A stretch of 30,720 nucleotides of DNA, from contig SXIZ01000312.1 of NCBI GenBank assembly GCA_005779525.1, positions 1-30,720 on the forward strand. Direction: 5' to 3'. Below are positions 14,739-23,811 of the stretch, piece after piece. The DNA is from Methylococcaceae bacterium. Lineage in GTDB: Bacteria > Pseudomonadota > Gammaproteobacteria > Methylococcales > Methylomonadaceae. Both the position numbers and the translations under genes were made by a program. Numbering within the stretch: position 1 is the first letter of the stretch; every line of letters starts with the position of its first letter. Below the pieces are notes generated by a model. It saw nothing but the letters and a program-made list of their open reading frames with translations. It made no database searches and was not told the DNA's origin.

Positions 14739-17700
14739 ATGTTAAAAGTTTCTGGCACTGCGGCCCTGTCTGATTTTCGTATACAAAAATTGATGCAGTC
14801 GGTGCAATTGTTTGCACCGCAAATTAGCGGCATTGCTGCGCATTTTGTGCATTTTGTTAAATGTAGCAAAGAACTAACGGCCCAAGAGCAGGCTATATTG
14901 CACCGTGTTTTAAGTTATGGTTCGGGTACGACGGCAAGCAACACGCACCTGGATTCACTTTTAGTCGTGCCGCGTTCAGGAACCATTTCGCCTTGGTCCA
15001 GCAAAGCCACAGAAATTGCTCAGCGCTGCGGACTCAGCAAAGTGCAGCGTATTGAGCGAGGAATTGCCTATCATTACACGACAGCCTATGCCCTAAGTCC
15101 CGAACAGCTTCAAAGTTTTAGCGCATTAATTCATGATCGGATGACGCAAAGTGTCTTCAGCGATCAAGCCGAGCCTGATTTATTTGCTGAACATGCGCCG
15201 CAACCTTTGACACGGGTTCCTTTAAGTATTTCAGGGCGTGCAGCTTTGGAGACTGCAAATAGCACCTTAGGCTTGGCGCTTTCGGAGGATGAAATTGATT
15301 ATTTAACTGAAAGTTTTCTGAAATTAGGGCGTGATCCGACGGATGTAGAATTAATGATGTTTGCGCAAGCGAATTCCGAACATTGTCGGCATAAGATTTT
15401 TAATGCTGCGTGGACTATTGATGGCGTTGCACAAGCGCATTCATTATTCGCGATGATCCGCAATACCGCCAATCAAAGTCCCGAAGGCATATTATCAGCC
15501 TATAGCGATAATGCCTCGGTGATTCAAGGCTCACAGGCGCGGGTTTTTATTCGTAACCCGCTCGATGGGGAATATGCCTATTATGATGAAGATGCCCATA
15601 TTCTAATGAAAGTGGAAACCCATAATCACCCCACGGCCATTTCGCCTTACCCCGGCGCGGCGACTGGCTCGGGTGGGGAGATTCGTGATGAAGGGGCTAC
15701 TGGACGTGGTTCGCAACCCAAAGCGGGGTTAACCGGATTTAGCGTGTCGCATCTCAAAATTCCGGGTTTCAGCCAGCCGTGGGAAGTTGATTTTGGCAAA
15801 CCTGAGCGTATTGCCTCTGCCCTGGATATTATGTTGCAAGGCCCACTGGGTGGCGCAGCATTTAATAATGAATTTGGACGCCCGAATATTTGCGGCTACT
15901 TTCGTAGCTTTGAACAATGGGTGACTGGGGAGCAATCACAACAATTACGTGGTTACCACAAACCGATCATGATTGCAGGCGGCGTAGGTAATATTCGCCC
16001 TATGCTGGTTAAAAAACATACGATTCCAGAAGGGACCGTGATTGTAGTCTTAGGCGGTCCAGCAATGTTGATTGGCTTAGGTGGCGGGGCTGCCTCTTCC
16101 CAAGCTTCCGGCGCAGGCAGTGAAGATTTGGATTTTGCTTCGGTGCAACGTGAAAATCCTGAAATGCAACGCCGTTGTCAGGAAGTGATCAATCACTGTA
16201 ATGCTTTGGGTGAAGATACTCCTATCGTTTCAATCCATGATGTCGGGGCAGGTGGCTTGTCCAATGCCGTGCCCGAGATCATTCATGACGCTGATCGGGG
16301 TGGATATTTTGAATTACGCGATGTGCAAATTGCCGATCCCGGCATGACGCCCATGCAAATTTGGAGTAATGAAGCGCAAGAACGCTATGTTGTCGCGGTT
16401 AAGCCTGAAGCCTTAAGACAGTTCGTAAGCTTCTGCGAGCGGGAACATTGTTTGTACGCAATTATTGGCGAAGCGACGCGCGAAGAACATTTAACCCTCA
16501 ACGACAATTTGCTGGGCGACAAACCCATCGATCTACCGATGTCGGTGTTGTTTGGGAAAGCTCCCAAAATGCACAGAAATGTGCAGCATGTGCAACCTGA
16601 CTTGCTGCCGCTGGATACCCGTGAAATAGAATTGGCGGAAGCGATTAAGCGCGTGCTCAGTTTTCCGGCAGTCGCTGATAAAAGCTTTTTGATTCACATC
16701 GGTGATCGTTCGGTCACAGGATTAGTTGCCCGTGACCAAATGGTCGGTCCTTGGCAGGTGCCTGTGGCTGATGTTGCGGTGACCACTTCCGGGTTTTATG
16801 CCTTAACCGGGGAAGCCATGGCGATGGGCGAGCGCACGCCGTTAGCGTTAATCAATCCAGCGGCGTCTGGGCGGATGGCGATTGGTGAAGCGTTAACTAA
16901 TCTAGCGGCGGCTGGCATTGAATCCTTGCATGAAGTGAAGTTATCAGCCAACTGGATGGCGGCGGCTGGCAGTCCAGGGGAAGATGCGGCTTTATTCGAC
17001 ACAGTCAAAGCGGTGGGTATGGAGCTCTGTCCAGCGTTGGGTATTGCGATTCCGGTGGGTAAAGACTCTTTATCCATGAAAACCGTCTGGCAAGAGCAAG
17101 GTGAGCAAAAAGTCATGACTTCGCCCTTGTCGTTGATCATTTCTGCTTTTGCTCCGGTGGATGATGTCAGTCGGACATTGACTCCAGAATTACGCAAAGT
17201 AGAAAGTACTTTGCTATTGCTGGACTTGGGCGCAGGAAAAAATCGATTAGGCGGGTCGGTATTGGCGCAAGTCTATCTACAGTTAGGCAATAGTTGCCCT
17301 GATCTGGATGATGTGGAGCTATTCAAACACTTTTTTAGTGCACTGTATGATTTGCTTAGTCATGGACATATTCTGGCTTATCATGATCGAGCAGACGGTG
17401 GTCTATTAGCGACGGTCGCCGAAATGCTGTTCGCTAGTCGTCTGGGTGTGGATTTACAGTTGGACGCTTTAGGCGAAGATCTTTTAGCGGTGCTGTTTAA
17501 TGAAGAATTAGGGGCCGTGCTTCAAGTGGCGACTGACGATGTGGACGCCGTGCTAAAAATCTTGGCAGCGCATGGATTGAGTCGAATTGCTCATGTACTC
17601 GGTACGGTTAACGACAGTGGTGAACTCACTCTGCGCCATGCGGACACCGAAGTATACCGCGCCAGCCGCGTCGTTTTGCAACAATACTGGTCGGAAGTCA

Positions 17701-18614
17701 GCTACCGCATGCAAGCGTTGCGTGATAATCCAGACTGTGCGCTACAACAATTTGAGGCCATTGCTGATATTCACGATCCTGGTTTGCATGCACGCTTAAG
17801 TTTTGATGTGCAGCAAGATATTACCCTCGGTGTCGCAAATCGTTATCGTCCGAAAGTCGCGATTTTGCGCGAGCAAGGCGTTAATGGACATGTTGAAATG
17901 GCGGCGGCGTTTGATCGCGCAGGTTTTACCAGTATCGATGTGCATATGAGTGATATCATTCATGGACGGGTGTCTTTAGCAGATTTTAAAGGTTTAGTCG
18001 CTTGTGGCGGCTTCTCGTATGGCGATGTTTTAGGTGCCGGAGGCGGCTGGGCGAAGTCTATTTTATTTAATCAACGTGCGCGTGAACAGTTTTCAGCATT
18101 CTTCCAACGCCCGGATACTTTTGGCTTAGGTGTGTGTAACGGATGTCAGATGATGTCTGGTTTGCAGGAATTGATTCCTGGCGCCGAACATTGGCCCGCA
18201 TTTAAGCGTAACCTCTCGGAACAATTTGAAGCCCGTGTGTCCTTAGTGGAAATTCAGGATTCACCGTCAATTTTCTTTAAGGATATGGCTGGCTCTCGAA
18301 TTCCGGTGGTGGTCGCGCATGGCGAGGGCCGGGCTGAATTCTTGCAGGGACCAGAGGCCGCGCAGCAAAATGGCATCGTAAGTGCGGTGTATATCGATAA
18401 TTACGGGCAAGCAACCACGCGCTTTCCGGCCAATCCCAATGGTTCTCCTGACGGCATTACGGCGTTAACGACTCTAGACGGACGCTTTACTATTATGATG
18501 CCGCATCCAGAGCGCTGTTTTAGAACCATCCAAAATTCATGGCATCCTGAGGAATGGGGTGAATATGGTGCTTGGATGCGGATGTTCCGTAATGCTCGTG
18601 TGTGGGTGGGGTAA
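14739..18614 (+). CDS. purL: Phosphoribosylformylglycinamidine synthase (single-chain)
   Basis: A 1291-residue enzyme, close to the 1295 of E. coli. It makes formylglycinamidine ribonucleotide from FGAR, glutamine and ATP in purine synthesis. I start it at the ATG at 14739 (LKVSGTAALSDFRIQKL matches the family start); the frame stays open upstream to a TTG at 14703 but that part is not conserved. The N-terminal PurS-like and linker domains are followed by the two AIRS-like halves (QANSEHCRHKIFNA, METHNHPTAISPYPGAATG) and a C-terminal glutaminase with GVCNGCQMM (nucleophile C1133), H1256 and E1258. The ribosome site is weak. Confidence 0.96.
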   Translation: MLKVSGTAALSDFRIQKLMQSVQLFAPQISGIAAHFVHFVKCSKELTAQEQAILHRVLSYGSGTTASNTHLDSLLVVPRSGTISPWSSKATEIAQRCGLSKVQRIERGIAYHYTTAYALSPEQLQSFSALIHDRMTQSVFSDQAEPDLFAEHAPQPLTRVPLSISGRAALETANSTLGLALSEDEIDYLTESFLKLGRDPTDVELMMFAQANSEHCRHKIFNAAWTIDGVAQAHSLFAMIRNTANQSPEGILSAYSDNASVIQGSQARVFIRNPLDGEYAYYDEDAHILMKVETHNHPTAISPYPGAATGSGGEIRDEGATGRGSQPKAGLTGFSVSHLKIPGFSQPWEVDFGKPERIASALDIMLQGPLGGAAFNNEFGRPNICGYFRSFEQWVTGEQSQQLRGYHKPIMIAGGVGNIRPMLVKKHTIPEGTVIVVLGGPAMLIGLGGGAASSQASGAGSEDLDFASVQRENPEMQRRCQEVINHCNALGEDTPIVSIHDVGAGGLSNAVPEIIHDADRGGYFELRDVQIADPGMTPMQIWSNEAQERYVVAVKPEALRQFVSFCEREHCLYAIIGEATREEHLTLNDNLLGDKPIDLPMSVLFGKAPKMHRNVQHVQPDLLPLDTREIELAEAIKRVLSFPAVADKSFLIHIGDRSVTGLVARDQMVGPWQVPVADVAVTTSGFYALTGEAMAMGERTPLALINPAASGRMAIGEALTNLAAAGIESLHEVKLSANWMAAAGSPGEDAALFDTVKAVGMELCPALGIAIPVGKDSLSMKTVWQEQGEQKVMTSPLSLIISAFAPVDDVSRTLTPELRKVESTLLLLDLGAGKNRLGGSVLAQVYLQLGNSCPDLDDVELFKHFFSALYDLLSHGHILAYHDRADGGLLATVAEMLFASRLGVDLQLDALGEDLLAVLFNEELGAVLQVATDDVDAVLKILAAHGLSRIAHVLGTVNDSGELTLRHADTEVYRASRVVLQQYWSEVSYRMQALRDNPDCALQQFEAIADIHDPGLHARLSFDVQQDITLGVANRYRPKVAILREQGVNGHVEMAAAFDRAGFTSIDVHMSDIIHGRVSLADFKGLVACGGFSYGDVLGAGGGWAKSILFNQRAREQFSAFFQRPDTFGLGVCNGCQMMSGLQELIPGAEHWPAFKRNLSEQFEARVSLVEIQDSPSIFFKDMAGSRIPVVVAHGEGRAEFLQGPEAAQQNGIVSAVYIDNYGQATTRFPANPNGSPDGITALTTLDGRFTIMMPHPERCFRTIQNSWHPEEWGEYGAWMRMFRNARVWVG

Positions 18615-18633
18615 ATTGCTTGAATTTTGTCTA

Positions 18634-18694
18634 GAGCAGGGCACTGCTCACCTAGGTTTTTAAGTCTGGGTTAGCAAATGTTGCTAACCCAGAC
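18634..18694. terminator. Hairpins between converging purL and the export operon
   Basis: A short stem GAGCAG-GGCA-CTGCTC (18634-18649) is followed by GGTTTTT about 5 bases on. A perfect 14-bp stem GTCTGGGTTAGCAA / TTGCTAACCCAGAC with a 3-base loop (18664-18694) comes next. Position between converging genes suggests a bidirectional terminator; the larger stem lacks a T-tract. Confidence 0.55.
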
Positions 18695-18721
18695 ATACCT
18701 GACTGCAGGCAGTTCGAGTGG

Positions 18722-19150
18722 TTAAATTAGTAGATACATAAACACAGTCAACATAAAGGCAGTTTGCACGGTGATCAGCTGCATTTTTTTAGTTGACCAC
18801 TGGTTGTGCCAGAGATGCAGAATGTGCTGTTTATAGTTATAAAACTTAAGCACCACCCGCTTCCAGGGGGCTGTTCGCCAGACCAAAATTGCAGCGCTTA
18901 TGCCGATTGCGATCGTTAAATAAAATACAATGAGTTGTGCTGTAAATTTATCTAAGCCAAACACATGGCACAGAAATTCTTCCACCAGCAATGCGATTGC
19001 CTCGTAAATAGTGTGCACTACCCATAGGATACTGTGTCCGAAAACTTCAGGGAAATGTAGTAACAACCAAATGACTACAGCTCCCAGAATCCATTTGCAG
19101 ATGCAGAAATATTTACTGTAGGCTTTAACGATATCTATTTGCTTGTTCAT
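18722..19150 (-). CDS. Small membrane protein of the export operon, unknown function
   Basis: A 142-residue protein I do not recognise. It has three or four hydrophobic segments (about 17-34, 38-60, 69-91 and 121-141), joined by an aromatic and basic stretch (WKRVVLKFYNYKQHILHLWH) that is probably cytoplasmic. There is no signal peptide cleavage site and no catalytic motif. It follows the TolC-like gene by 28 bases on the same strand and ends the operon, so a role as an accessory or immunity-like membrane factor for the exporter is possible but unproven. Confidence 0.6.
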   Translation of the reverse strand: MNKQIDIVKAYSKYFCICKWILGAVVIWLLLHFPEVFGHSILWVVHTIYEAIALLVEEFLCHVFGLDKFTAQLIVFYLTIAIGISAAILVWRTAPWKRVVLKFYNYKQHILHLWHNQWSTKKMQLITVQTAFMLTVFMYLLI

Positions 19151-19178
19151 CGTCTAAGTCCCCCGTTGCCAATAAAAC

Positions 19179-20594
19179 TTAATCGTAAAGTTGTTCTTGG
19201 ATCCCTAAAACAGCTTGGTAATCCGCGTAACTCTTAAACAAACTTGCAGTTGCTTCCGCGTATTGCAAAGCGGCGTCTCCTTTGGCTATTTCCCGTAAAT
19301 TAACAAATAGCAAGGTACTTTCACCTAAATCAAAACGGGTTTTCTCGCCTTCGGCTAATTGCTCAGCGGCAGTGAGTTGATCCGCAGTTAACGCTAAGCG
19401 TTTGCGCATGGCGGCTAGCGCCGAAAATACATCGTTGACCTCGGCTGCAATGCGTTCATTCTGTAATTGCCGATCAAAATTTAAACGCCTTACATTTGCT
19501 GCCGCCGCTTCTGCACGTCCGCTTGCGGTGCGTTGTTGTAAAGGAATGTCAATATTCAATCCCACATACAGTTCGTTACGATTAAGCTTTTCTTTACTGT
19601 TACCAATATCATTGGCAGCACTCAAGGTAAAGTCGATCGCTGGATTGCGTTGATTTTGATGTAACTCCATTTCAGTTTGTGTTTGTTTGACCTGCAATTC
19701 CAGACGTTTGGGTTCGGGACGTTGCGTCAGTGACTTTTCTAAAGCCGAGTCCAGACTCATGGTTTTTAGGGTTTCAATGTTGGGAAATTGTTGCGGTAGC
19801 AGCTCGGGCTTAGGTACTTGAGGTTTGCCCGCACTATCTCGCCAATACAGTGATAATTGAATAGCACTTTGCTCTAACATGCGCTGCGCCGCAACCACGC
19901 GTTCTTGGCGTTCGATAATTGCACGTCTATTATCTAAGGCCTCGAACTCGGGAATATCACCTGCCGCCACGCGTTCGCGAATGCCTTGGTCACGTTGCTC
20001 GGCAATTTGCAGTAAGTTTTTAGCGACCTGTAGGCGTAGACCCGCAAACAGCCAGTCGCAATAACGGTAGGTAGCGATCCGCGTCGCTTCGATCAATGCC
20101 TGTTCATATTCATGTCCTGCAATCAGTTGGCCCCATTCCGCCTGCTGCAAACTGGCGCGGCGTCGATCAATTTCACGATTGCGCCATAAGGGAACATTGA
20201 CCCCAATCCGCGCTTCGCCGCTATCGGTGGTCTGACTTTTACCGTCATAAATGGGGTAATCGCCCACCCCTCGACGCCAACCACCAAAGAATGTCGTCCC
20301 CCAAAATTGGGTAGGCTGTTCTAGCGTGATTTCATTGTTTTGGTTTTCGTATAAGCCCGTCACCGACCAGCGGTTTTGAGATTTTAATAAGGTATCAAAG
20401 TTACCTTCTGCCGCGGTCAGTTCTCCGGCAGCGACTTGCTTACGTTGTTCGGCAGCCAACAAACTAGGAAAAGATTTTTGAGCCGCAGTCACCACCATGT
20501 CTAAAGTCAACGTCGCTTGTGGGCTTCCCTTCGGCTCTGTGGCTGGCGCAATTGTGGGTAGTAAGATTAGGATTCCTAAGAGCATTAGTTTCAT
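19179..20594 (-). CDS. TolC-family outer membrane efflux protein
   Basis: A 471-residue protein with a signal peptide (MKLMLLGILILLPTIAPA), then the long Gln/Glu/Ala-rich coiled-coil segments of the outer membrane efflux family. The two OEP repeats are visible, each ending in a helical hairpin (ATRIATYRYCDWLFAGLRLQ; VNDVFSALAAMRKRLALTAD with FDLGESTLLFVNLRE). The latter is the typical end of the second repeat. It would form the outer membrane channel of a tripartite exporter. Its ATG overlaps the stop of the HlyD-like gene (ATGA). Confidence 0.87.
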   Translation of the reverse strand: MKLMLLGILILLPTIAPATEPKGSPQATLTLDMVVTAAQKSFPSLLAAEQRKQVAAGELTAAEGNFDTLLKSQNRWSVTGLYENQNNEITLEQPTQFWGTTFFGGWRRGVGDYPIYDGKSQTTDSGEARIGVNVPLWRNREIDRRRASLQQAEWGQLIAGHEYEQALIEATRIATYRYCDWLFAGLRLQVAKNLLQIAEQRDQGIRERVAAGDIPEFEALDNRRAIIERQERVVAAQRMLEQSAIQLSLYWRDSAGKPQVPKPELLPQQFPNIETLKTMSLDSALEKSLTQRPEPKRLELQVKQTQTEMELHQNQRNPAIDFTLSAANDIGNSKEKLNRNELYVGLNIDIPLQQRTASGRAEAAAANVRRLNFDRQLQNERIAAEVNDVFSALAAMRKRLALTADQLTAAEQLAEGEKTRFDLGESTLLFVNLREIAKGDAALQYAEATASLFKSYADYQAVLGIQEQLYD

Positions 20595-21952
20595 GTGCTT
20601 TTCCCCCCATCATCTTTAGTGCTTTTCACCTCTTCTTTGGGTGAGCTTACTGGGCTAGGCTCAGGTAAAATTAATGCTGGGAAACCATTGAAAATTCGCC
20701 ATAATTCATAACCCAAGGTGACTCTGCCTAACAATACCCAACCATTCACCCGCACACCTTGACGTAAAAAGCGGGCAGTGGGCCAAGATTTATCCTTGTG
20801 GTCTGGTTTGACGACGATGCGAAAATGGCCTTTGCCATCATCCGTTGCATCGATTAAAGCCACTTTGCCCCCAAAAGATCCTACGGAAAATTCTGGCCAA
20901 CCGCCGAATTGGATCGCTGGGTAGCCTTCAAACTGTAATCGGACATGACTATCGGTGACTATCAATGGTAAATCATTGCCATCTACCCAAAGCTCCACCG
21001 CCCGTTCTGCGGTATCGGGCACAAACATCGCTATCGGCTGTCCAGGTTTAAGCATTTCTGCCCCAGGATTTGCCAATAAACGCATGACAGTACCGTTGCG
21101 TGGCGCAATTACCGTTTGCGTTTGTTGTCGTGCTAAGCGCGTCTGTATTTTTAAGATGTCTGACGCAATACTGTTTTGATCTTCAATGGCTTTATTGAGG
21201 TCAGAGCGTATTTTTTCAACGCTTGCGGAAGCATCGGCCACGATTTTTCCTGCGTCTGCAGTGAAGGCGGCAACCTCACTTTTGGCTGAATCTAAAGCAG
21301 CCTGAGATCTAGCGACTTCGGCGTTACGTTGTGCCATTTCTAGTTGCGATAATTCTATAGTGCGTTGCGAGGCTAAACCCTTGGCCCGTAATTGTTGTTG
21401 CCGAGATAAATTTAGACTGGCCGTTTGCTGTGCCGCTTGCGCTGCTTGCAACCCTTGTTGGGCGGCCTTGCTGCGTTCTTGCGCCATCGCCACGCGCGAA
21501 TTAGCAGCTGAGATTGCTTGTGGACGAGCCTGCTCGGCCATACGTAACTGCTCTTGGAAGGTTTGCACACGGGTTTGGGTGGCGGTTTGCTTTGCCATGG
21601 CCAGTTGCAATTCATTCGCTAAACGTTGTAAAAGTTGCGGGTCGTTATCCAATAATTCTGCCAAGACCTCGCCTTGTTTAACCTTTGCCCCTTCTTTCAC
21701 ACGCCAATGCGCTATGCGACCTTCAACTTGGGCGCTGATATATTGTTGCCGTTCTCCAGCGGTAAATGCAATCACACGTCCGAAGCCACGAACATTTTGC
21801 TGCCAAGGTGTCAATGCTAAGCAAAGCAACAACAGTAAAAATATCTTCAGTAAATTTTGGGCAATGCGTTTTGCAGCTGGCGCTGTTTCTAGGGTTGCTA
21901 AGGTATGTGCAACACTTATCCAGGCGGGGGTTGTGTTATGTTGATGTTTCAT
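20591..21952 (-). CDS. HlyD-family membrane fusion (adaptor) protein
   Basis: A 453-residue periplasmic adaptor: a cytoplasmic N-terminus, one transmembrane helix (about 32-48), a lipoyl half-motif (AQVEGRIAHWRVKEGAKVKQGEVLAELLD, split), a long Ala/Gln coiled coil (about 105-285), the second lipoyl half (VIAPRNGTVMRLLANPGAEM) and a beta-barrel domain with an extended C-terminus. Adaptors of this kind bridge an inner membrane pump to TolC. The charged tail (SSPKEEVKSTKDDGG) is low complexity. Its ATG overlaps the ABC gene stop (ATGA), so the pump and adaptor are cotranslated. Confidence 0.87.
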   Translation of the reverse strand: MKHQHNTTPAWISVAHTLATLETAPAAKRIAQNLLKIFLLLLLCLALTPWQQNVRGFGRVIAFTAGERQQYISAQVEGRIAHWRVKEGAKVKQGEVLAELLDNDPQLLQRLANELQLAMAKQTATQTRVQTFQEQLRMAEQARPQAISAANSRVAMAQERSKAAQQGLQAAQAAQQTASLNLSRQQQLRAKGLASQRTIELSQLEMAQRNAEVARSQAALDSAKSEVAAFTADAGKIVADASASVEKIRSDLNKAIEDQNSIASDILKIQTRLARQQTQTVIAPRNGTVMRLLANPGAEMLKPGQPIAMFVPDTAERAVELWVDGNDLPLIVTDSHVRLQFEGYPAIQFGGWPEFSVGSFGGKVALIDATDDGKGHFRIVVKPDHKDKSWPTARFLRQGVRVNGWVLLGRVTLGYELWRIFNGFPALILPEPSPVSSPKEEVKSTKDDGGKST

Positions 21953-23619
21953 AAATCACCTCCTTGTTTCGCTGCTAGCAACAACATTCTGCCGTTATCC
22001 AGTTGGATTTGCTGTTCAAAGCGGGCAATGATGTCTGGACGTTGGCTGCTGATGAGCAATGTCCAAGGCGCATTTTCGGCAAACAAAGTAGCAAAAATGT
22101 TAGCTAAGGCCGTGTGCTCTATCTTATCCAACACCCTGTCCAATAGCAGTAAACTCGGGCGGCCAATTAAAGCACGGGCTAAAGTTAAACGTAAGCATTG
22201 CTCAGGGGTTAAGGGAGCGCCATGAGGCAATAGCCAGGTTTCCATACTTTCGGGTAATTCAGCAACGATGTCGTTCAAACTCATCTGCTCCAGAACGTGT
22301 CTGACCTCTGCCAAGCTGAGTGCTCGCCCCATGCAAATATTATCTAACAATGAGCCAGTGAAGATTTCAGCGTCACGGACTAAGCTTATCGAATTGCGTA
22401 GCTGCCCCAGATTAAGATCGCGCAGATCTTGACCGTTGATACAAACTTGACCCGTACTGGGTAGACGTAACCCATAAATGACATCAAACAAACTACCTTT
22501 TTGGATAGCGCCCGTGACTACCCAGCGGGAACCAGCAATGGCCTCAAAGTTGATGTCTTGCAAAACATCTAAGTGTATGCCTCCCGGTACTGAAAGATTT
22601 TCGACTTTTAACTCATAAGGGGTGGTGAGTCGTTCCGGGAGTCCAGTATTTTCTTGTTCTTGCGATAAATCCAATAAATAGCCGAGCTTATCAACGCTGG
22701 CTAACATTTCATAAAAGTTATCCAAAGTCTTGCCCAAGCGGGTTAAACCATAAATCATGGCACTCACCACTAATTCGGCTGCAATTAATTGACCCAAACT
22801 AAGTTGATTAGAGATCACCATCCAGCCACCCATACCTAATAGCAAGGTATTCGCTAAGGTATGCAGAACTAAGGCGCCGATATTTTGGCTGGTGAGCACT
22901 TTGAAATGCCGTGTGCATGCCTCAACATAGGCATGGGCAATTGTTTCAGTGTTGGCATTGAGAAAAGCTCTATGATCTGAAGACCTACCTAAAAGTGGGT
23001 TGCTGGCGAGATCCTCCAGCCAAGCAGCGGCTTTATATTTTGCTTTGGACTGTTCTATAGCAGAGCTTAGACCATTTTTACCCATACTAAACAGAATCAA
23101 ACTCAAGGCAGAGATAAAAAATAAATCAAAAGCTAATAGTAAGGGATGATAAAACGCCAATAGCACCATACCAATGATCGTCTGTAGCACGTACCCCAGG
23201 GTTTCAAGTAACAAGACCGCAGCCGTTTTTTGGAGCGTCACGACATCAAAAAAGCGATTAGACAATTCCGGCAAATGATAGTCATTATTAACTGCATACT
23301 GTGCCTGCTGTAAACGCTCTGCGGTTGCACCGAAAATGCGGACAAACAAACGCCGCTGTAACATTTCCACGACATAAAACTGTAGTCCAACTAGGCTGTT
23401 ACTAAAGCCTATCAACACTAATAATATTAAGGTCAATATCACTAATGGCTGAAACAAGGCGCCAAAGGCAATGGTGTTGACCAGCGCTTGAACTGCCACT
23501 GGCGTTGCTAAGGAAAGTAAACCAATGCCTACCCCATAAGTGATGAGTATCCCGATGTCTTCACGTTCTAACTTGATCAATGCTTGTAATCGTTGCCAGG
23601 GGCTATGTGAATGGTCCAT
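21949..23619 (-). CDS. ABC exporter-like protein with degenerate nucleotide-binding domain
   Basis: A 556-residue protein with a six-helix exporter transmembrane domain (about 20-310; no C39 peptidase) fused to an ABC domain (about 340-556). The ABC fold is clear but every catalytic motif is altered: Walker A reads TGAIQKGSL (369-377) and lacks GxxxxGK[ST]; the Q-loop Gln is R415; the LSGGQ signature is L470-T-P-E-Q474; the Walker B Asp is kept (D494) but the catalytic Glu is R495; the switch His is Q526. ATP hydrolysis by a homodimer looks impossible. No second ABC gene is in the operon. It heads the ABC-HlyD-TolC operon opposite a TetR gene. It may pair with an ABC protein elsewhere or work without ATP turnover. 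Confidence 0.82.
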   Translation of the reverse strand: MDHSHSPWQRLQALIKLEREDIGILITYGVGIGLLSLATPVAVQALVNTIAFGALFQPLVILTLILLVLIGFSNSLVGLQFYVVEMLQRRLFVRIFGATAERLQQAQYAVNNDYHLPELSNRFFDVVTLQKTAAVLLLETLGYVLQTIIGMVLLAFYHPLLLAFDLFFISALSLILFSMGKNGLSSAIEQSKAKYKAAAWLEDLASNPLLGRSSDHRAFLNANTETIAHAYVEACTRHFKVLTSQNIGALVLHTLANTLLLGMGGWMVISNQLSLGQLIAAELVVSAMIYGLTRLGKTLDNFYEMLASVDKLGYLLDLSQEQENTGLPERLTTPYELKVENLSVPGGIHLDVLQDINFEAIAGSRWVVTGAIQKGSLFDVIYGLRLPSTGQVCINGQDLRDLNLGQLRNSISLVRDAEIFTGSLLDNICMGRALSLAEVRHVLEQMSLNDIVAELPESMETWLLPHGAPLTPEQCLRLTLARALIGRPSLLLLDRVLDKIEHTALANIFATLFAENAPWTLLISSQRPDIIARFEQQIQLDNGRMLLLAAKQGGDL

Positions 23620-23679
23620 AAGCTCTCAATCTCAGAAGAAATATTTACTTTTAGACTACGTAACTATACAATCACTACA

Positions 23680-23720
23680 AATACTAAAACATCTTTAAAA
23701 GATAGTATTACTATTATAAT
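23680..23720. promoter_or_regulatory. Divergent promoter/operator region between the TetR gene and the export operon
   Basis: The 192-base AT-rich gap holds palindrome ATCTTT-A-AAAGAT (23691-23703) flanked by AATACT (23680-23685) and AGTATT (23704-23709), then TATAAT (23715-23720, + strand, weak -35). Wider arms CTACG/CGTAG and ACAATC/GATTGT frame it. TetR-family regulators commonly bind such palindromes in the shared promoter. Confidence 0.5.
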
Positions 23721-23811
23721 AGATTGTAAACATTTTTTTTGCGTAGCTAAACATTAATTCTGAACGAGCACCCTAGCTGCAGTTGAGTCGTATTTAAAGT
23801 AAAGAGGTCTT

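Noticed and set aside
21360..21944. Long plus-strand ORF opposite the HlyD-like gene
   Set aside because: Cys/Arg-rich shadow of the Ala/Gln coiled-coil codons of the real gene on the minus strand.
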